This document shows positions 1 to 11,489 of a DNA stretch of 64,000 nt, piece after piece. Below the pieces are notes generated by a model, which was not told the DNA's origin, made no database searches, and was given only the letters and a program-made list of their open reading frames with translations. Position numbers and translations under genes: made by a program. The DNA comes from Sarcophilus harrisii (lineage: Eukaryota; Chordata; Mammalia; Dasyuromorphia; Dasyuridae), in the NCBI RefSeq assembly GCF_902635505.1, contig NC_045428.1, positions 225,572,107-225,636,106 on the forward strand, read 5' to 3'. Position 1 is the stretch's first letter; each line of letters starts with the position of its first letter.

Positions 1-79
1 TCTACAAGCAAGAATAACTTACTAAGCAAAACCGAATATAATTCTACAGAGGGGGAAAAGGAATGAAAGAAGGAAGGAG

Positions 80-120
80 GGAGGGAAGGAAGGAAGGAAG
101 GAAGAAAAGAAAAGAAAAAC
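80..120. repeat. GGAA/GGGA microsatellite, A/G-rich
   Basis: Short run of GGAAGGAAGG and GGGAGGG units in an otherwise unassigned A/G-rich leader (1-470). Confidence 0.8.
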
Positions 121-469
121 AAAAAGATGGTTGAGTAAATAAAAGCAAGCAATCAAAAAAGATTTTGTAAAGATTGAAGTGTTTGCATTCTAATAAGAAA
201 AGGGCAATAATATAAACATCCCCTAAAACTATGATATCAGAAAAGATCATTTGGAATCAAATAAGATGGAATTCTTATTAGATATTTTTATATGTTTAGA
301 TGATATTAAAAAGAGAAAAGAAAGAGAGAAATGAATATATTGAGGAAAGGAGGGAAAGTTAAGGGGGTTTATCATGAAGGGGTCTTGCAAATCTTAAATA
401 TTAAGCTATACAAATGTGGAAAATATAAGGAGAGGAGGAGTAACTTCAATGTCATCTTCAACTAACGTA

Positions 470-494
470 GAGTGAAGTGAGCAGAACCAGGGGG

Positions 495-553
<59 letters not shown>

Positions 554-870
554 AAACAACATTATTATAAAAATGAACAATTTTTAAAGACTTAAGTATG
601 CTGATCATTGAAATGATCATCCAAGACTCCAGAGGACCAATAATTTAGAATGCCACCCAACTTTCAAAAGAGAGATGATATGGAGAATGAGAAATATATT
701 TTTGGACATGCTCAATGTGGGAATGTTTTGCTTAACTTTGCATATTTGTTATAGAAGCTTTGTTTTTTTTTCTTATTTTCTTTTAGAGAGAAGGCAGATA
801 CTAATTAATTTTTTATTACTTTTTAAAAGAAAATTTAATTTTTTTTAAAAGAAAAAATTCTATCTCTACA
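470..870 (+). mobile_element. LINE-1 3' fragment, old
   Basis: Begins with the marsupial L1 3'-region signature GTGAGCAGAACCAGG at the matching point. It is interrupted by an (AT)n array at 499-550 and continues into an A/T-rich terminal region with 'TGATCATT..AATGATCA'. Confidence 0.55.
499..550. repeat. (AT)n microsatellite
   Basis: More than 20 uninterrupted AT units inside the L1 3' fragment. Confidence 0.95.
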
Positions 871-1435
871 CATCATTGTCAAAAAGACCAGGCCAGAAAT
901 AACAGGACCAAATGCTGCAAATAACAACAAGAAACCAGAAAATCATGTGGCTCTTAGGGTTAAAGAAATAGGAAAGAAGATCTGTGACAGACCAGAGTAT
1001 TTCACAGAGGAAATACTATTTGGAAAATTAAAAAGCTAAACACAAAGGAGACAGAAAAGCAGTTTAAATGATAAATGAATCCTATTAAACACCTAAGGTC
1101 CATGAAGAGGTTAGAAGCAGCAAGGATTTTTCTGTAGTAATTATTCTGTAAAAACTGGCATATTGGGTGTGAGGTAGTCAGCCAAAAGCTTTTCTTGGCT
1201 AAGAAGTCATGGAAATTTTAAAAGTAAGACAGAATTTTTAGATTGAAATTAAATACATTGTTCATTACTTTTTTGAAATAAATTTCTCTTGAATGTTATA
1301 GCAAAAATGAAATTAATATGCCCAAATGAATTTCATCATTTATTCCTCTTTGACCCAGACAAGTTAGAAATACGTTTGAGGGGAAGGAGAGAAGGTTGAA
1401 ACTATATCTCATGGAAGATAAATCTTTTCATTGTA
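870..1435. other. Unassigned AT-rich stretch
   Basis: No open frame, RNA gene or recognisable repeat seen; probably decayed interspersed repeat. Confidence 0.4.
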
Positions 1436-1439
1436 ATTA

Positions 1440-1645
1440 TATAGGAAATATTCTGGTCTGAGACTCAGGAGATGTGGATTTTAAGCCTCAAGCCACTACT
1501 TAATTAGCCCAGTGACTTCTAACAAATAATTTTACTTTTTTTTTCCCCAGAGAAAGAGAGAGTCTCGAGTCTCCTTATCTTTAAAATGAAAAGATTGGAC
1601 TAACTGATTTCCAGGTTCTCCTGAAGCGCCAAGATTTTATGATAT
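1440..1645 (+). mobile_element. MIR/THER-like SINE
   Basis: Reads 'TCTGGTCTGAGACTCAGGAG ... CTTATCTTTAAAATGAAAAG ... GGACTAACTGATTTCC', the usual order of a MIR-like SINE, with a T/CCCC/AGAG-rich insertion in the middle. Confidence 0.55.
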
Positions 1646-1906
1646 TAAAACGTCACCAGGATTCTGGACAAAGATGGGACAGATATCACATTTTGTTGGG
1701 GATTACAGTCTTCTCATAGCAAAGGCTGGCCAAGAGAAAAATTGAATTCAGCAACTTACAAGATAAAAAATCAGACGAAAAACAAGACAGTTTCTAATCA
1801 GCGACCCAACTCCCATTCTCGTGGAACTGTTAGGCAGGAAAGAGAGTGTGAAGCAAATATCTGACTGGTTGATAGAGCCGTGCTTTCTTGAAGGCAGAAA
1901 AACTTA

Positions 1907-2272
1907 ATCCCAAGCCTCTCCTACAGTGTTCTAGTTATTCTATTTCTCTGTGACTGGAAGCTCAGAATTCTGATTTGTCGGTTTCCTGGGTACCATGTGA
2001 ATGTTGTCCGTGGAGACGCCGCAGTTGCTAAGAGTGGTCCAAACAGAGATGTTCACTTTGCATCCAGCGGTGCTGCAAGAGATGAGAAAGAGGAGGATTT
2101 TCCCCTGCTGGGTCAGCTTCTAGATGTAGACTTAGAATGTGTTGAGGAACTCATGGAGAGCATTGGCTTTAGAATGACTCAGGAGACCTATGGGTGTTTG
2201 GTGAAGCTGTTTGGAAACAAAACATATGCTCTGGGAGAAAAGGGGGAGAAAGGAAAGGATCTAGAAAAGTGA
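1907..2272 (+). CDS. Doubtful coding exon or decayed gene fragment, unrecognised
   Basis: No family recognised. A frame open from 1907 to the TGA at 2270 reads convincingly protein-like from about codon 60 onward (acidic, amphipathic: DFPLLGQLLDVDLECVEEL, then MESIGFRMTQETYGCLVKLF). It has no ATG near its start. It could instead be an internal exon: a pyrimidine-rich CCTCTCCTACAG acceptor ends at 1926 and a good AAA|GTGAGA donor lies at 2269. A second frame begins with a true ATG at 2001 (MLSVETPQLLRVVQTEMF...) and runs about 40 codons with G/C-rich third positions, ending near 2126. Two good frames overlapping by about 100 bases suggest either a +/-1 frameshift in a dead gene or chance. Several CpGs cluster at 1978-2070, unlike the surroundings. 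Weak support overall. Confidence 0.25.
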   Translation: MPSLSYSVLVILFLCDWKLRILICRFPGYHVNVVRGDAAVAKSGPNRDVHFASSGAARDEKEEDFPLLGQLLDVDLECVEELMESIGFRMTQETYGCLVKLFGNKTYALGEKGEKGKDLEK

Positions 2273-2319
2273 GAGAAAATTTTTAAAAGGTGGAAGAAGA
2301 TTCCATCAGGGCTGAAAGT

Positions 2320-2439
2320 GAGCCAACCAGCAAGTCTGTATTAAATGCTTACTAACGAAGAGATACTACAAAAAGTGAGAAAAATGCAAAGAAAAGTAAA
2401 AAACTAAAAATCCCTGCTTTCGAGGCTCTCAAAAAAGAG

Positions 2440-2440
<1 letters not shown>
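2320..2440 (-). mobile_element. L2-type LINE 3' end, antisense
   Basis: Carries the antisense L2 3' signature (AACCAGCAAGTCTGTATTAA ATGCTTACT) followed by a diverged 'CCCTGCTTTCGAGGCTCTCA' segment. Confidence 0.5.

Positions 2441-2480
<40 letters not shown>
2441..2480. repeat. (TA)n microsatellite
   Basis: Nearly uninterrupted TA dinucleotide run following the L2 piece. Confidence 0.95.
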
Positions 2481-2482
<2 letters not shown>

Positions 2483-2639
2483 CTATGATGTGCCTGCACA
2501 AATGTGGGTGGTTTTATAACTTAGCTAGTTAAATAATTAAGTTATATAAGTTATATAATAATATATAATAAGTTAATTAAGTTATATAACTTAGTAGCTA
2601 GGTAAGTGGTAAAAATGCCCAGCATTCTAGGAATATAAA

Positions 2640-3260
2640 GAGAAATAAAATATAAAATAATGATGGAGAAATATGAACATTGTTTTCTAAGTCATCCTAT
2701 AGCAGCATATTTATTGACATTTGAAAAAGAAACCACATTCAGTATTCATTTTATATGCCTATTTGGGGGCTTATCTTAGTTAAAGTATTTAAGCTGTGAT
2801 ATAAAACTATATAATTAATGTCTGGAACAAAGAAAATAGCAAAGTTTTGGTGGTGATAAATCCAGATCAGCAATATTTGTGTTCTTATCAACCTTCTGTA
2901 AGTCTGACTCAGACTTCCTGTGCCACAGGTTACAGAATCCTGACAGAAGTCATGGGATCAATTGGCACAATTGCTTAAGAGCTGACTTGGACAAATATTG
3001 TCTTAAGTGTTAAGCTAGAATCATTCAGATGTAAGTATAAATGTAGATAAATAACACAGGCACACAAAAGGAAACAATTTGCAAACCCATGATCTAATAC
3101 AGTCTTAACAAACTCCCCTTCCTGTTGATCTTTATTCAATCCCATATTGTCTCTCATACTCCCTTATAACTTTTCCTTCAAAATCCTACTGCTTCCTAGG
3201 TTAGTTGTGTTGCCAAGTTCTGAAACTTCAACTAAACTAAAACAGTAAGTGTAAAATATT
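2640..3260. other. Unassigned stretch
   Basis: No convincing gene or repeat; small chance open frames only. Confidence 0.4.
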
Positions 3261-3264
3261 CTGT

Positions 3265-3492
3265 TACATGCTCTTGTAAAGTCCAATTCTTCATGATTCC
3301 TTTTGAGGTTTTCTTGGCAAAAAATCCTGGAAGGGTTTGTCATTTCATTTGTTAGCTTATTTTACAGATGAAGAAACCATGTGACTTTTCCAGGTTCATA
3401 CAGTAAAAAAATATCTGAGGCAGATTCAGGTTAAGAATGGAAGGTGTGTCTTCATGCCTCCAGGCCTATCTACTGAACCACCTGACTGTCCA
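3265..3492 (-). mobile_element. tRNA-derived marsupial SINE, antisense
   Basis: Antisense order is intact: 'GAGGTTTTCTTGGCAAAAAA', 'TTTTACAGATGAAGAAACC', 'CCTCCAGGCCTATCTACTGA', 'CCACCTGACTGTCC'. Confidence 0.75.
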
Positions 3493-4035
3493 TTCAGTTA
3501 TCAAGATGTAAGATCCTGTGCTCTTTGTACTTTGGTGAGTAAAGGAGGGAGGGGGATCCAAAGAGAGAAAGAAAACTTAATCATTCGAAGACATAGTTAT
3601 TCCTCTTACAATAAGCAGAAATTGCCAGTATTATTATTGTTTTCAGAATATATTTTGCCTATGATGAAATTGTGAAGATAGGATTCTGGGAAACCATTCC
3701 CTGGAACCTTTAGGGAACAGAAATCAAAGATAATCTAGAGAGTAAATAGAATCCAGGAAGGATTCTTTAGTAAAATGGGAGCTTGAGATATCCCTCAAAC
3801 AAAAATGATAAAAGTCAATCCAATAAGAAGCAAACACTTGAAAATGGTACAAATAGCTGGCCCCTGGAGGGAATTTCCTTGGGGGCAATAGATTCCAGAA
3901 AAGTATAGCATCAAAACAAGGGCTTCAGTGATTTCTAGACATAATCAAAAACTGTTTTATTTACTTGCTTTTAGGGGATCAAAAATACAACAGAGAAAAA
4001 GGAAGACTGACCACTAGTACTCTTACCTTCCTAAT
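3493..4035. other. Unassigned stretch
   Basis: Contains a small chance open frame to 3675 and no recognised repeat. Confidence 0.35.
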
Positions 4036-4355
4036 ATTAGCTGAGCTCAGGAAGACTTGAGTTCAAACGTTACCTCAGATAGTAGCTGAGCAAGTCCCCT
4101 AGCCTCTGCCTACTAAAATGGGGCAGCTGGGGGGTTAAGTAGATGAAGCATTGGGCCTGGAAAATCAGAAAGACCCAGAGTTTAAAATATGACTTTGGAC
4201 ACTTGCTAGTGTTGTGATCCGGGACATATGTTTATGCTGCCTGCATAAAACTGGAGAAGGAAATGGCAAATCACTCCAATATTTTTGCCAAGAAAACCCC
4301 AAATGAGGTCACTAAGAGTCAGACATGACTAAAAAATGATTGAATAGATAAGTCA
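4036..4355 (+). mobile_element. Two adjacent tRNA-derived SINE copies
   Basis: A partial copy (about 4040-4116) is followed by a fuller one starting GGGGCAGCTGGG (4119). The second runs through 'GGAGAAGGAAATGGCAAATC' and 'GTCAGACATGACTAAAAAAT' to about 4355. Confidence 0.75.
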
Positions 4356-4359
4356 TGCA

Positions 4360-5150
4360 TCATATTAATGTACACACACACACATATGGAGGATTGAATG
4401 GTTTATTAATAGGAAGAGAATGTGAAGGGCTTATGGAGTTCTGAGTCTTAAATTACGTCTGCTTGCTCCTAAGGAATTAGTAGATCTTATCTCACCACTA
4501 AAATCTGGGCAAATAGCTACCTTTAACCCCCAAATTCCTAGACTGGTTCATTCAATTCTTTTATCTTGTTTATTCTTTCTTTCCAGTTGAGGGGATATAT
4601 AGATCAGATAGAGAGGATATAAGGAAAAATAAGTGATTTTTTTTAAATGCCTATAAAATATTCCATATGATTTTAGTCAAAAAGAAACTTTCCAAGATCA
4701 TGTTTTTAAAATATTTATTGCTTGACTTCTAAAATCATTTTAACTTGAAATAATAGTTTAAATGAGTGAATAGGAGCTCAAAATTATTTTTACATGTGAT
4801 TGGAAAAATATGAAAAAAATTGAAAATATAGATTAAAGAATTAAGATGATAAACCATTTCATGACAAAGTTAGAGTTGAAGAATCAAAAAAAAAAAAAGT
4901 AATCAGAAGAGTGTTTCCCTCCCCCTTCCTTTAGAGTTTTCCCAGTTTAATAAATGGCTACCAATAAATAATTTCCAGAGCCTAAACTTTTAAAGGCTCC
5001 TGTATTTTCTGAAAGAAGAGAATGGCAAATGAGGAGTGACTATGATGAAGAAAAAGTGATATAAGCTGTTGTATAAAGAACAAATTCCCTTTTAAAAAAG
5101 AAAAGAAAATCACTATCACATCTCATGTTAGCTAGCTGACTATATATTAC
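4360..5150. other. Unassigned AT-rich stretch
   Basis: Apart from a short CA run at 4373-4384 no gene or clear repeat was seen. Confidence 0.35.
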
Positions 5151-5154
5151 ACAT

Positions 5155-5167
5155 ACATATATATATG

Positions 5168-5204
<37 letters not shown>
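5155..5204. repeat. (TA)n microsatellite with TATG variants
   Basis: TATATATG/TATATA tract ending at 5204. Confidence 0.9.
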
Positions 5205-5207
<3 letters not shown>

Positions 5208-5263
5208 CAAGATCATTGGAAGGGATTGGGGAAATATCACTGTTTTTTCCCCATACAAATATA

Positions 5264-5344
5264 GGGTGTCCCAAATGAATTGGTGCAGTTTTAAGATATT
5301 TTTTTTAAAAAGCTCTAAATTGCAATAAGATTTTTAGGACATCC
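5264..5344. mobile_element. Mariner-like MITE, 81 bp
   Basis: Terminal inverted repeats GGGTGTCCCAAA... and ...TTTTTAGGACATCC face each other, flanked by TA on both sides (5262-5263 and 5345-5346), with 'GGTGCAGTTTTAAG' matched by antisense 'CTCTAAATTGCAAT'. This is the layout of a short non-autonomous Tc1/mariner element. Confidence 0.65.
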
Positions 5345-5577
5345 TAAATTTGATAAGGGAATGCATTTAAAGTATAGCTTTTAGACAGGCTCAGCTTTTT
5401 GTAGCCAATACTTCATTTTTCATAATGCTTAAACATTTTTTTTAAATGAATGCCAACAATTTTCTGCCTCATCTTTTTATGTTCTGTCTCTGCTCTTCAA
5501 TGGGAAGATTCTCAGGCTAATAATTCTGATAGCCTCTACATGGATCTACAAGGATCTGTCTTCATGAATTAAGATTT

Positions 5578-6077
5578 TTTTTCCCCCGATAATGGTATTT
5601 TATTTTTTCCAATAACATGTAAAGTTTGTTTTCAACATTCATTTTTATAAGATTTTGAGTTCCAAATTTTTCCCTTCCCTTTCTTTCCTTCTCCTTCCCC
5701 AAAACAGCAAGCAATCTGATATAGGTTACATATGTACAATCAAGTTAAACATATTTCCTCATTAGTCATGTTGTAAAAGAAGAACCAGTATGGTACAGAA
5801 GGGAAAAATTGCAAAAAAAAAAAAAAAAAAAGAAAAAAAATACTTAAATTAGTATGCTTTGATCTACATTCAGATTCCATGTTCTTTTTCTGGATATGGA
5901 TCACATTTTCCATCACGAGTCCTTTGGAATTGTCTTGGATCACTGTATTGCTGAGAACTAAGTGTATCATAGCTGATCATTGTACAATGTTGCAGTTATG
6001 TACAATGTTCACTTCATTCAGCATCGATTCACATAAATCTTTTCTTATAACACCATAGTATTCTATTACAGATATAC

Positions 6078-6109
<32 letters not shown>

Positions 6110-6119
6110 ATAGATAGAT

Positions 6120-6174
<55 letters not shown>

Positions 6175-6315
6175 TGGTCCTCTTCCCTTTTTTCTGATTT
6201 CTTTGAGACACATACCTAGTGGTGATATTGCTGGATTTAAGGGTATGTACATTTTGATAGCCCTTTGGTCATAGTTCCAAATTGCTCTCCAGAATGGTTG
6301 GATCAGCTTTATTGT
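5578..6315 (-). mobile_element. LINE-1 3' end, antisense
   Basis: Antisense L1 3' region: 'TTTTCAACATTCATTTTTAT', 'CAAGCAATCTGATATAGG', 'TTCCATCACGAGTCCTTTGG', then 'CAAATTGCTCTCCAGAATGG'. Microsatellites at 6066-6172 interrupt it. Confidence 0.8.
6066..6172. repeat. Compound (ATAG)n (GA)n microsatellite
   Basis: GATA tetramers at 6079-6118 followed by about 25 GA dinucleotides. Confidence 0.95.
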
Positions 6316-6334
6316 TCCACTTTCATGAATTAAA

Positions 6335-8080
6335 GATTGAAGCAGTAATAGAGGATTCTGGGAAAATAGAATAGGTCATTAAATTTCAAGCTCTCTAGAT
6401 TTCCCCCGAAACAGAACAAATTTGTGCTTCAGGGCAATCATAGACTGCTAAAACACAAAGAAGGCTTGGGGTAAAATAGGGGCCCTCTGGGAACAACCCA
6501 AGAATATCTGAAGAAATACCCCAGATCAGGGATTAACTAAAGTGAATTGCCTTAGAACACCTCTAGCTAGCTCCACAGAAACGCCAGGTGGTGACCCCTG
6601 AGGCTAGCTGGGTTTGGCTAAAGCCTCAGCAGGAACTACAGAAACTTTAATCTCCCTGACTGTGTGGAGTTGGGGGTCTGAGTTTTAATCTAATTTGATT
6701 TTTAAAGTCTTTTTGGAGTTCTACAAATTCTCTCTGGGTAGGGAACGATTTAACATTACTCTTTGGGGTAGAAACAACTTTTTTATTGTTTACCTGTGGA
6801 GATGATCTTCCCTAGTCTTCCTGATCTTCCCTATTCCCATAGTAGGTCTATGGTTGGGGGTTCTTTGCTGATTCTTTTTTTTTTTAAATGAGAAGTATTG
6901 GTGTAAACATCTCTAATCTTGGAGTGGAGAAATGGTGCCTCTAGCTTACTTCAGCTCTCCTCTGTGATTTGGAACCCCAAACCAAAAACTTCACTCTTCT
7001 GCAAGTGCTCACAGCTAGGAGTATTCCTGCCTTACTGCCACTGCACTCACCAGGTATGATGGATTATTCTTGCCCAGCGTCACATCCAAGAAAAACAAGA
7101 TTATGGAAAAAAAACTAGAAAAGGAGATGGTTTTAAAGAAAATAATTATTTGAAAATTAAATTTGGGCAGGGGGAAGCCAGTAAAGCTGTGAGAGATCAA
7201 GAAATAATAAAATAAAATAGAAATGTGAAAAATAAAAACAGAAGATCTGGAAAACAGATCAAGAAGAGAAAATATAATTGGAACCTTGCCACAATAATGC
7301 AAATAAATAAATAAATAAATAACCCAAGAAAACTGTCCTGGAATGATAGAACATGAGGGGAAAGTAGAAATAGAAAAAATCCACCAATCACCATCTTAAA
7401 AATATACTTAATGGAAAACACACAGGGATGATATTGCCAAATTTCAAAACCCCCAGATCAAATAGAAAATCTTGCAAAAAACAAAACAATTCAAAAATGC
7501 TGGAACTACAGTTAGAATTGCATAGGATTTATCAGCAACTACAATAAAAGACCATTGATCCCAGAATCATATATGCTATCAATCAAAAGAACAAGGGCTG
7601 CAGCCAAAAATATCTACAGAAGAATTATCCATAATATTGAATGAAAAAAATGGACATTCAACAAACTTGAAGATTTTCAGGACTTTCTTTTGACCAAAAC
7701 AAGAACTTAATGGAACATTTAACATAAGAGCCTATATCAAAGATTAATTTCAAGGATCTTAACATGGATAAATTATATTTATGTGAAAATTATACCATAT
7801 ATTTAAAATTGACATCAGTAGCTCAAAAGGAAGATTGGAACAGAATTGAGTATGACCTGATTCTAAAAAAATCAACTAGGAAAAAGTAAAAATATTTTAC
7901 AAATGAGGTGCAGAAGAATAGACATAGAGGCATTAGAGGGAGGAGGAAGGCTCATAGTTCTGAAAACTTACATGGGGAATGGAATAGGCAACACTGTGGT
8001 GTTATACTATGCCATATGTAGTGTTATACATATATACTATGAAGGCTATAGTACCTTCCAAAAATCTATAAAGAAAGGAG
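6335..8080 (+). mobile_element. LINE-like 5' region and ORF1-like remnant
   Basis: Starts with 'AGAGGATTCTGGGAAAATAG', typical of the 5' end of marsupial L1-type elements. The leader reaches about 7070, then comes an A-rich, formerly coding section with coiled-coil-like composition (7100-7720). A segment around 7500-7700 ('CCAGAATCATATATGC', 'AAATGGACATTCAACAAAC') resembles the end of an L1 ORF1 region. No frame is intact. Assignment to the L1 class is likely but not certain. Confidence 0.5.
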
Positions 8081-8105
8081 GATAGGGTGAGATAATAGGA
8101 TGAGG

Positions 8106-8310
8106 TGGGATATAGGATTGTAGATTTATGGTAAAGGGACAAAATGTGTAAATGAGCAAAGGATAAAGTGTTGAGTACAAAACTCTGTAATGATAGTGGG
8201 CCAAGATGTGTAAATTAAACAAGGGATAAAGGATAAGGTGGGGTACAGAACTGTGTGGAGTAATGATAGTGGGACAAAGTATGTAAATTAATGGGAAAGG
8301 GATAAGGAAG
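8106..8310 (+). repeat. Degenerate tandem repeat, period about 70 bp, three units
   Basis: Three successive blocks share 'GTGGGRTA', 'AATGATAGTGGGACAAA', 'ATGTGTAAAT' and 'GGGATAAGG' in the same order, beginning near 8106, 8169 and 8238. Weaker related text continues to about 8420. Confidence 0.6.
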
Positions 8311-8499
8311 AAAGGGCAGCATAAGATAAATTTAGGGCACAAAAGGTTGTTTAGATTAGAGTGGGATAAGGTGGGTAGCTTAATGGAAATGGGATAAAGA
8401 GGGAAGAAAAGAGTGGGGGAGAAGATAAGGAAGGGACTCATGGGTGGGGGAAGGTTAAGTTGTAACAGCAAGGCAAGTTAAGGAGTAGAATTAAAGTAG

Positions 8500-9540
8500 A
8501 AGAGTTATCAGGAATAGGAAATGAGATATACAAAAACATTACAACAAGGATTAGGAGTAGAATTTACTAGAAGAAAAAGTAAGGCTAGTAATCATTGATT
8601 CTAGACAAAATCAAACCTAAAGATTCAATCAGGAAAGAAATAGACATATGTCAGATATATTGTTTTAGATGTGCAAATGCAAATAAATGCAAGTGTTTGA
8701 GTATATGTAGGTATTATGTAGGTCTATGTGTGTATAAAGACATGTATATGTGGAGTGGTCTGTGGAGGGGTGTGTGTGTGCATCTATACATACAAATATG
8801 TGTATATATATGTGTGTGTGTTTGTGTGTAAATATATCTGTGCTTAATTGTAGCTTACTTGAGGGAGGTTGGGGGATGAAAGAGGAAAAAAAGTATTCAG
8901 CAGAGAACAAAAGAATATATGGAAGCAAAGATGGACACTCATAATTTATTATATATACTTTCTTGAAGTGGAAATGTATATATTTTGAAGCCTCCCTGAT
9001 TTTCTGCTGGGCACATGACAATATTCTGATACACATATGCATGTATATATATACCATATACAAATACTCCCCCATGTACACACATAAGCATATTTATGTG
9101 AATGTGAGTACACATGTGTGAATATAAATATATATCCCCTACCATTTGAAAAGAACACAAAGTGAAAAAATTGTTTATTTTTCTTTTTTTCTGTTTTTTT
9201 ATTTTGTTCAAATTAAAAAAAAAAGTAACAAACTCAAAACATTTTTTCAAATGCTTAAGAACCCAATTGCCATTGCTTCCCATCAAATACCACACACACA
9301 TACACACACACACATGCTATCCCAGCAGTCTTAGTACAGTTTTAAAACCCAGAGAAAAGGAAACTTAAGAGACTCAGTCACCATTTACACCATTAAAGCT
9401 TATGTGAGACACATATGCATATATGTATCATACACCCCCCACATACATACACATGCATATGTGTATGTGAATGTAAGTACATACATATGAATATAAACAT
9501 AAACAATAAAAAAAATTTGTATTAAAAAAGTTAATACTTG
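8500..9540 (+). mobile_element. 3' half of an unclassified LINE-like repeat (copy A)
   Basis: Shares 'CAGAGAACAAAAGAATATAT' and 'TTTATTATATATACTTTCTTG' followed by 'GAAATGTATATATTTTGAA' with copy B near 20690-20960, including an internal TG/TATG-rich tract in the same relative position. Ends in an AT-rich tail. Confidence 0.45.
8695..8850. repeat. TG/TATG-rich simple repeat inside copy A
   Basis: Alternating TGTGTG, TATATG and CATATG tracts. Similar tracts recur at 9030-9135, 9290-9315 and 9400-9500. Confidence 0.8.
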
Positions 9541-9756
9541 GAGAACACATTTTTTAGATTTTAAAAAATATGCATATATTTTAAATTGTGTGTCTGATTG
9601 GCAGCCTTTCTATTATAAAATATAAAGGTTTAAATTCAAATATTGTAGTTCACTAGTTGTGTGACCATGGATTATCAGTTCATGTAAACTTTCTGAGTCT
9701 CAATCTACCCACTAAAACTATTAAGTTATACATGAAATATGATGATCTAGTATTAG

Positions 9757-9990
9757 GTATCTTTAGGGATTCAATGCTGGACTTGGAGTCAGGACGATCT
9801 GAGTTCAAATTCTGCCTCAGATACTTATTAACTGTGTAACCTGGGCAACTCATTTAACCTCTCTCAGGCTCAGTTTCCTTATATGTAAATAGGGTATAAT
9901 AATAGCCCCAATCTCTAAGGGTTATTGGGCAGATCAAATAAGATATCATGTGTAAAAGTGCTTTGAAAGTGCTGTATAAATGTTATTTAC
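9757..9990 (+). mobile_element. MIR/THER-like SINE
   Basis: 'GGACTTGGAGTCAGGACGAT ... CTCAGTTTCCTTATATGTAA ... GTGCTTTGAAAGTGCTGTAT' in canonical order, nearly full length. Confidence 0.8.
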
Positions 9991-11148
9991 ACATATTAAT
10001 ATGCAAATACATTTTTAATCTTCTCTATCAATCTACTTTGGTTCCCCAAACCTTCAACATTAGAGATTGATTCCCTTAGCAACCCATCTCCCTTTTAAAA
10101 TGTAAATATCCCAAAGAAGGGTAAATATTAAATCACCATTAATATTCAGTGAAATGACTTATTAGACGGTAGTCTGCCCATCACTTACCAAAGCCCAAAG
10201 AAAGAAAAACAGGGAGGCAAGTTTTGATGGAGAACAGAAAGATCTGGTACATAGGGCAGTATCAGAATAGGACAGATTTGGGGAGGGTACCATTATGGTG
10301 CCAGATGCCTGATTGGGTGGATGGGAGGGAGGGATAATTGTAGAACAAGAAGTCTGATGGGACCCACAAAAGTGGCTTTAAATACAAACTAAACTTAAAA
10401 GATTTTGCCTGGGGCCATCCTGTGAGAAGAGTGCTGAGAGTAGATAAGAATAGGTAAATGGCAGCTCTCTATCTAGACAGAGAAATGGTACCATATCTTG
10501 TCGGTTAGTGATTCAGCCTAAAGAGGCTGTTAAGACCTTATTTTTTAAGGTAAATAAGACTACAAAAGAGTGTAACTGGTAGGAGATCTTTTTAACATTT
10601 CCTCTGTGATTAGACAGCTCTCCTCCAGATTCACTGGGATTTTAATTTTTTTTAAAAATAAGTCCTACATTTTCTATCTTTTCCTTCCCTAGAAATATTT
10701 TCAAAATCAAGAATTCAAAGTAGCAACTCTTTATCAAGACTAGCCCGGGCAGGACACATTATACTTTGATGACACAAACTTTTCTCCCTGAAAGAAAACA
10801 TGACATTTACTACTGTCTCATCAAAGGGCTTCTAAGCACTAAATGTTCTTCTCTCTCAAAAACACAGTGATTGACACAGCATAGGCCTGGCCAGCACCAG
10901 GAAGCTTTTCAAGGCAAGTTTTCCGCCCTTACAGTTTTAACCTATGGCTGATCCACGAACATGTGGGCCATAAAATGTGCCCTGTGTACCTTGTCATTTG
11001 TCCTATCATTACAGAAAAGCTCCGACTTTTGGGTTCCTGCCCATGTACACTCAACTGCTAGGTTAAAGGGAAATGACTTTAGGGAAAGAAAAAACAAGGA
11101 TTTTTATGATGTAATTATTATTATTAATCATTATGGTGCTTAATAAGA
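9991..11148. other. Unassigned stretch, no recognised repeat
   Basis: About 1.1 kb without recognisable element or convincing frame. It is less repetitive than its surroundings, so any conserved non-coding element here would be of interest; none could be identified by eye. Confidence 0.35.
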
Positions 11149-11149
11149 A

Positions 11150-11345
11150 ACAGCGTGGCACAGTAGTGAGCTAGACTTTGGTTCAGGAATACTTGGGTAT
11201 AATCCTGGCTGTGATTCTGAGCAAAGTCCCTTAGTCCCTCAGTTAACCCAGAGCCACTAAGACTTTTAAGATATTGATCTTCATGGGTAGAAAGAATTTG
11301 CTTCTTATAGTTCCCTAGAGCAATGAAATCTCAAATTGGTCCCTT
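11150..11345 (+). mobile_element. MIR-headed marsupial SINE
   Basis: tRNA-like head ('GGCACAGTAGTGAGCTAGAC'), core, then a tail reading 'TAGTTCCCTAGAGCAATGAA', a form common in marsupial SINEs. Confidence 0.6.
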
Positions 11346-11489
11346 CCAAAATTAGAGTTAATAATAATAATAAATGTATAGTCTCTTGTTGAGGCTGAGT
11401 GGATTTTTGGTTAAGGATACATGACATGAAGTTAAGAAGGCTGGTGATTTATGAGATGTGGGATCACAGATGAAATCATTTGAAGAATG

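Noticed and set aside
600-622. Inverted repeat TGATCATT/AATGATCA
   Set aside because: Arms of 8 bp within an old L1 3' fragment; too small to single out.
8046-8471. 141-codon minus-strand frame rich in Pro, Leu, Ile and Tyr
   Set aside because: Antisense of a purine-rich degenerate tandem array; no domain, and composition explained by the repeat.
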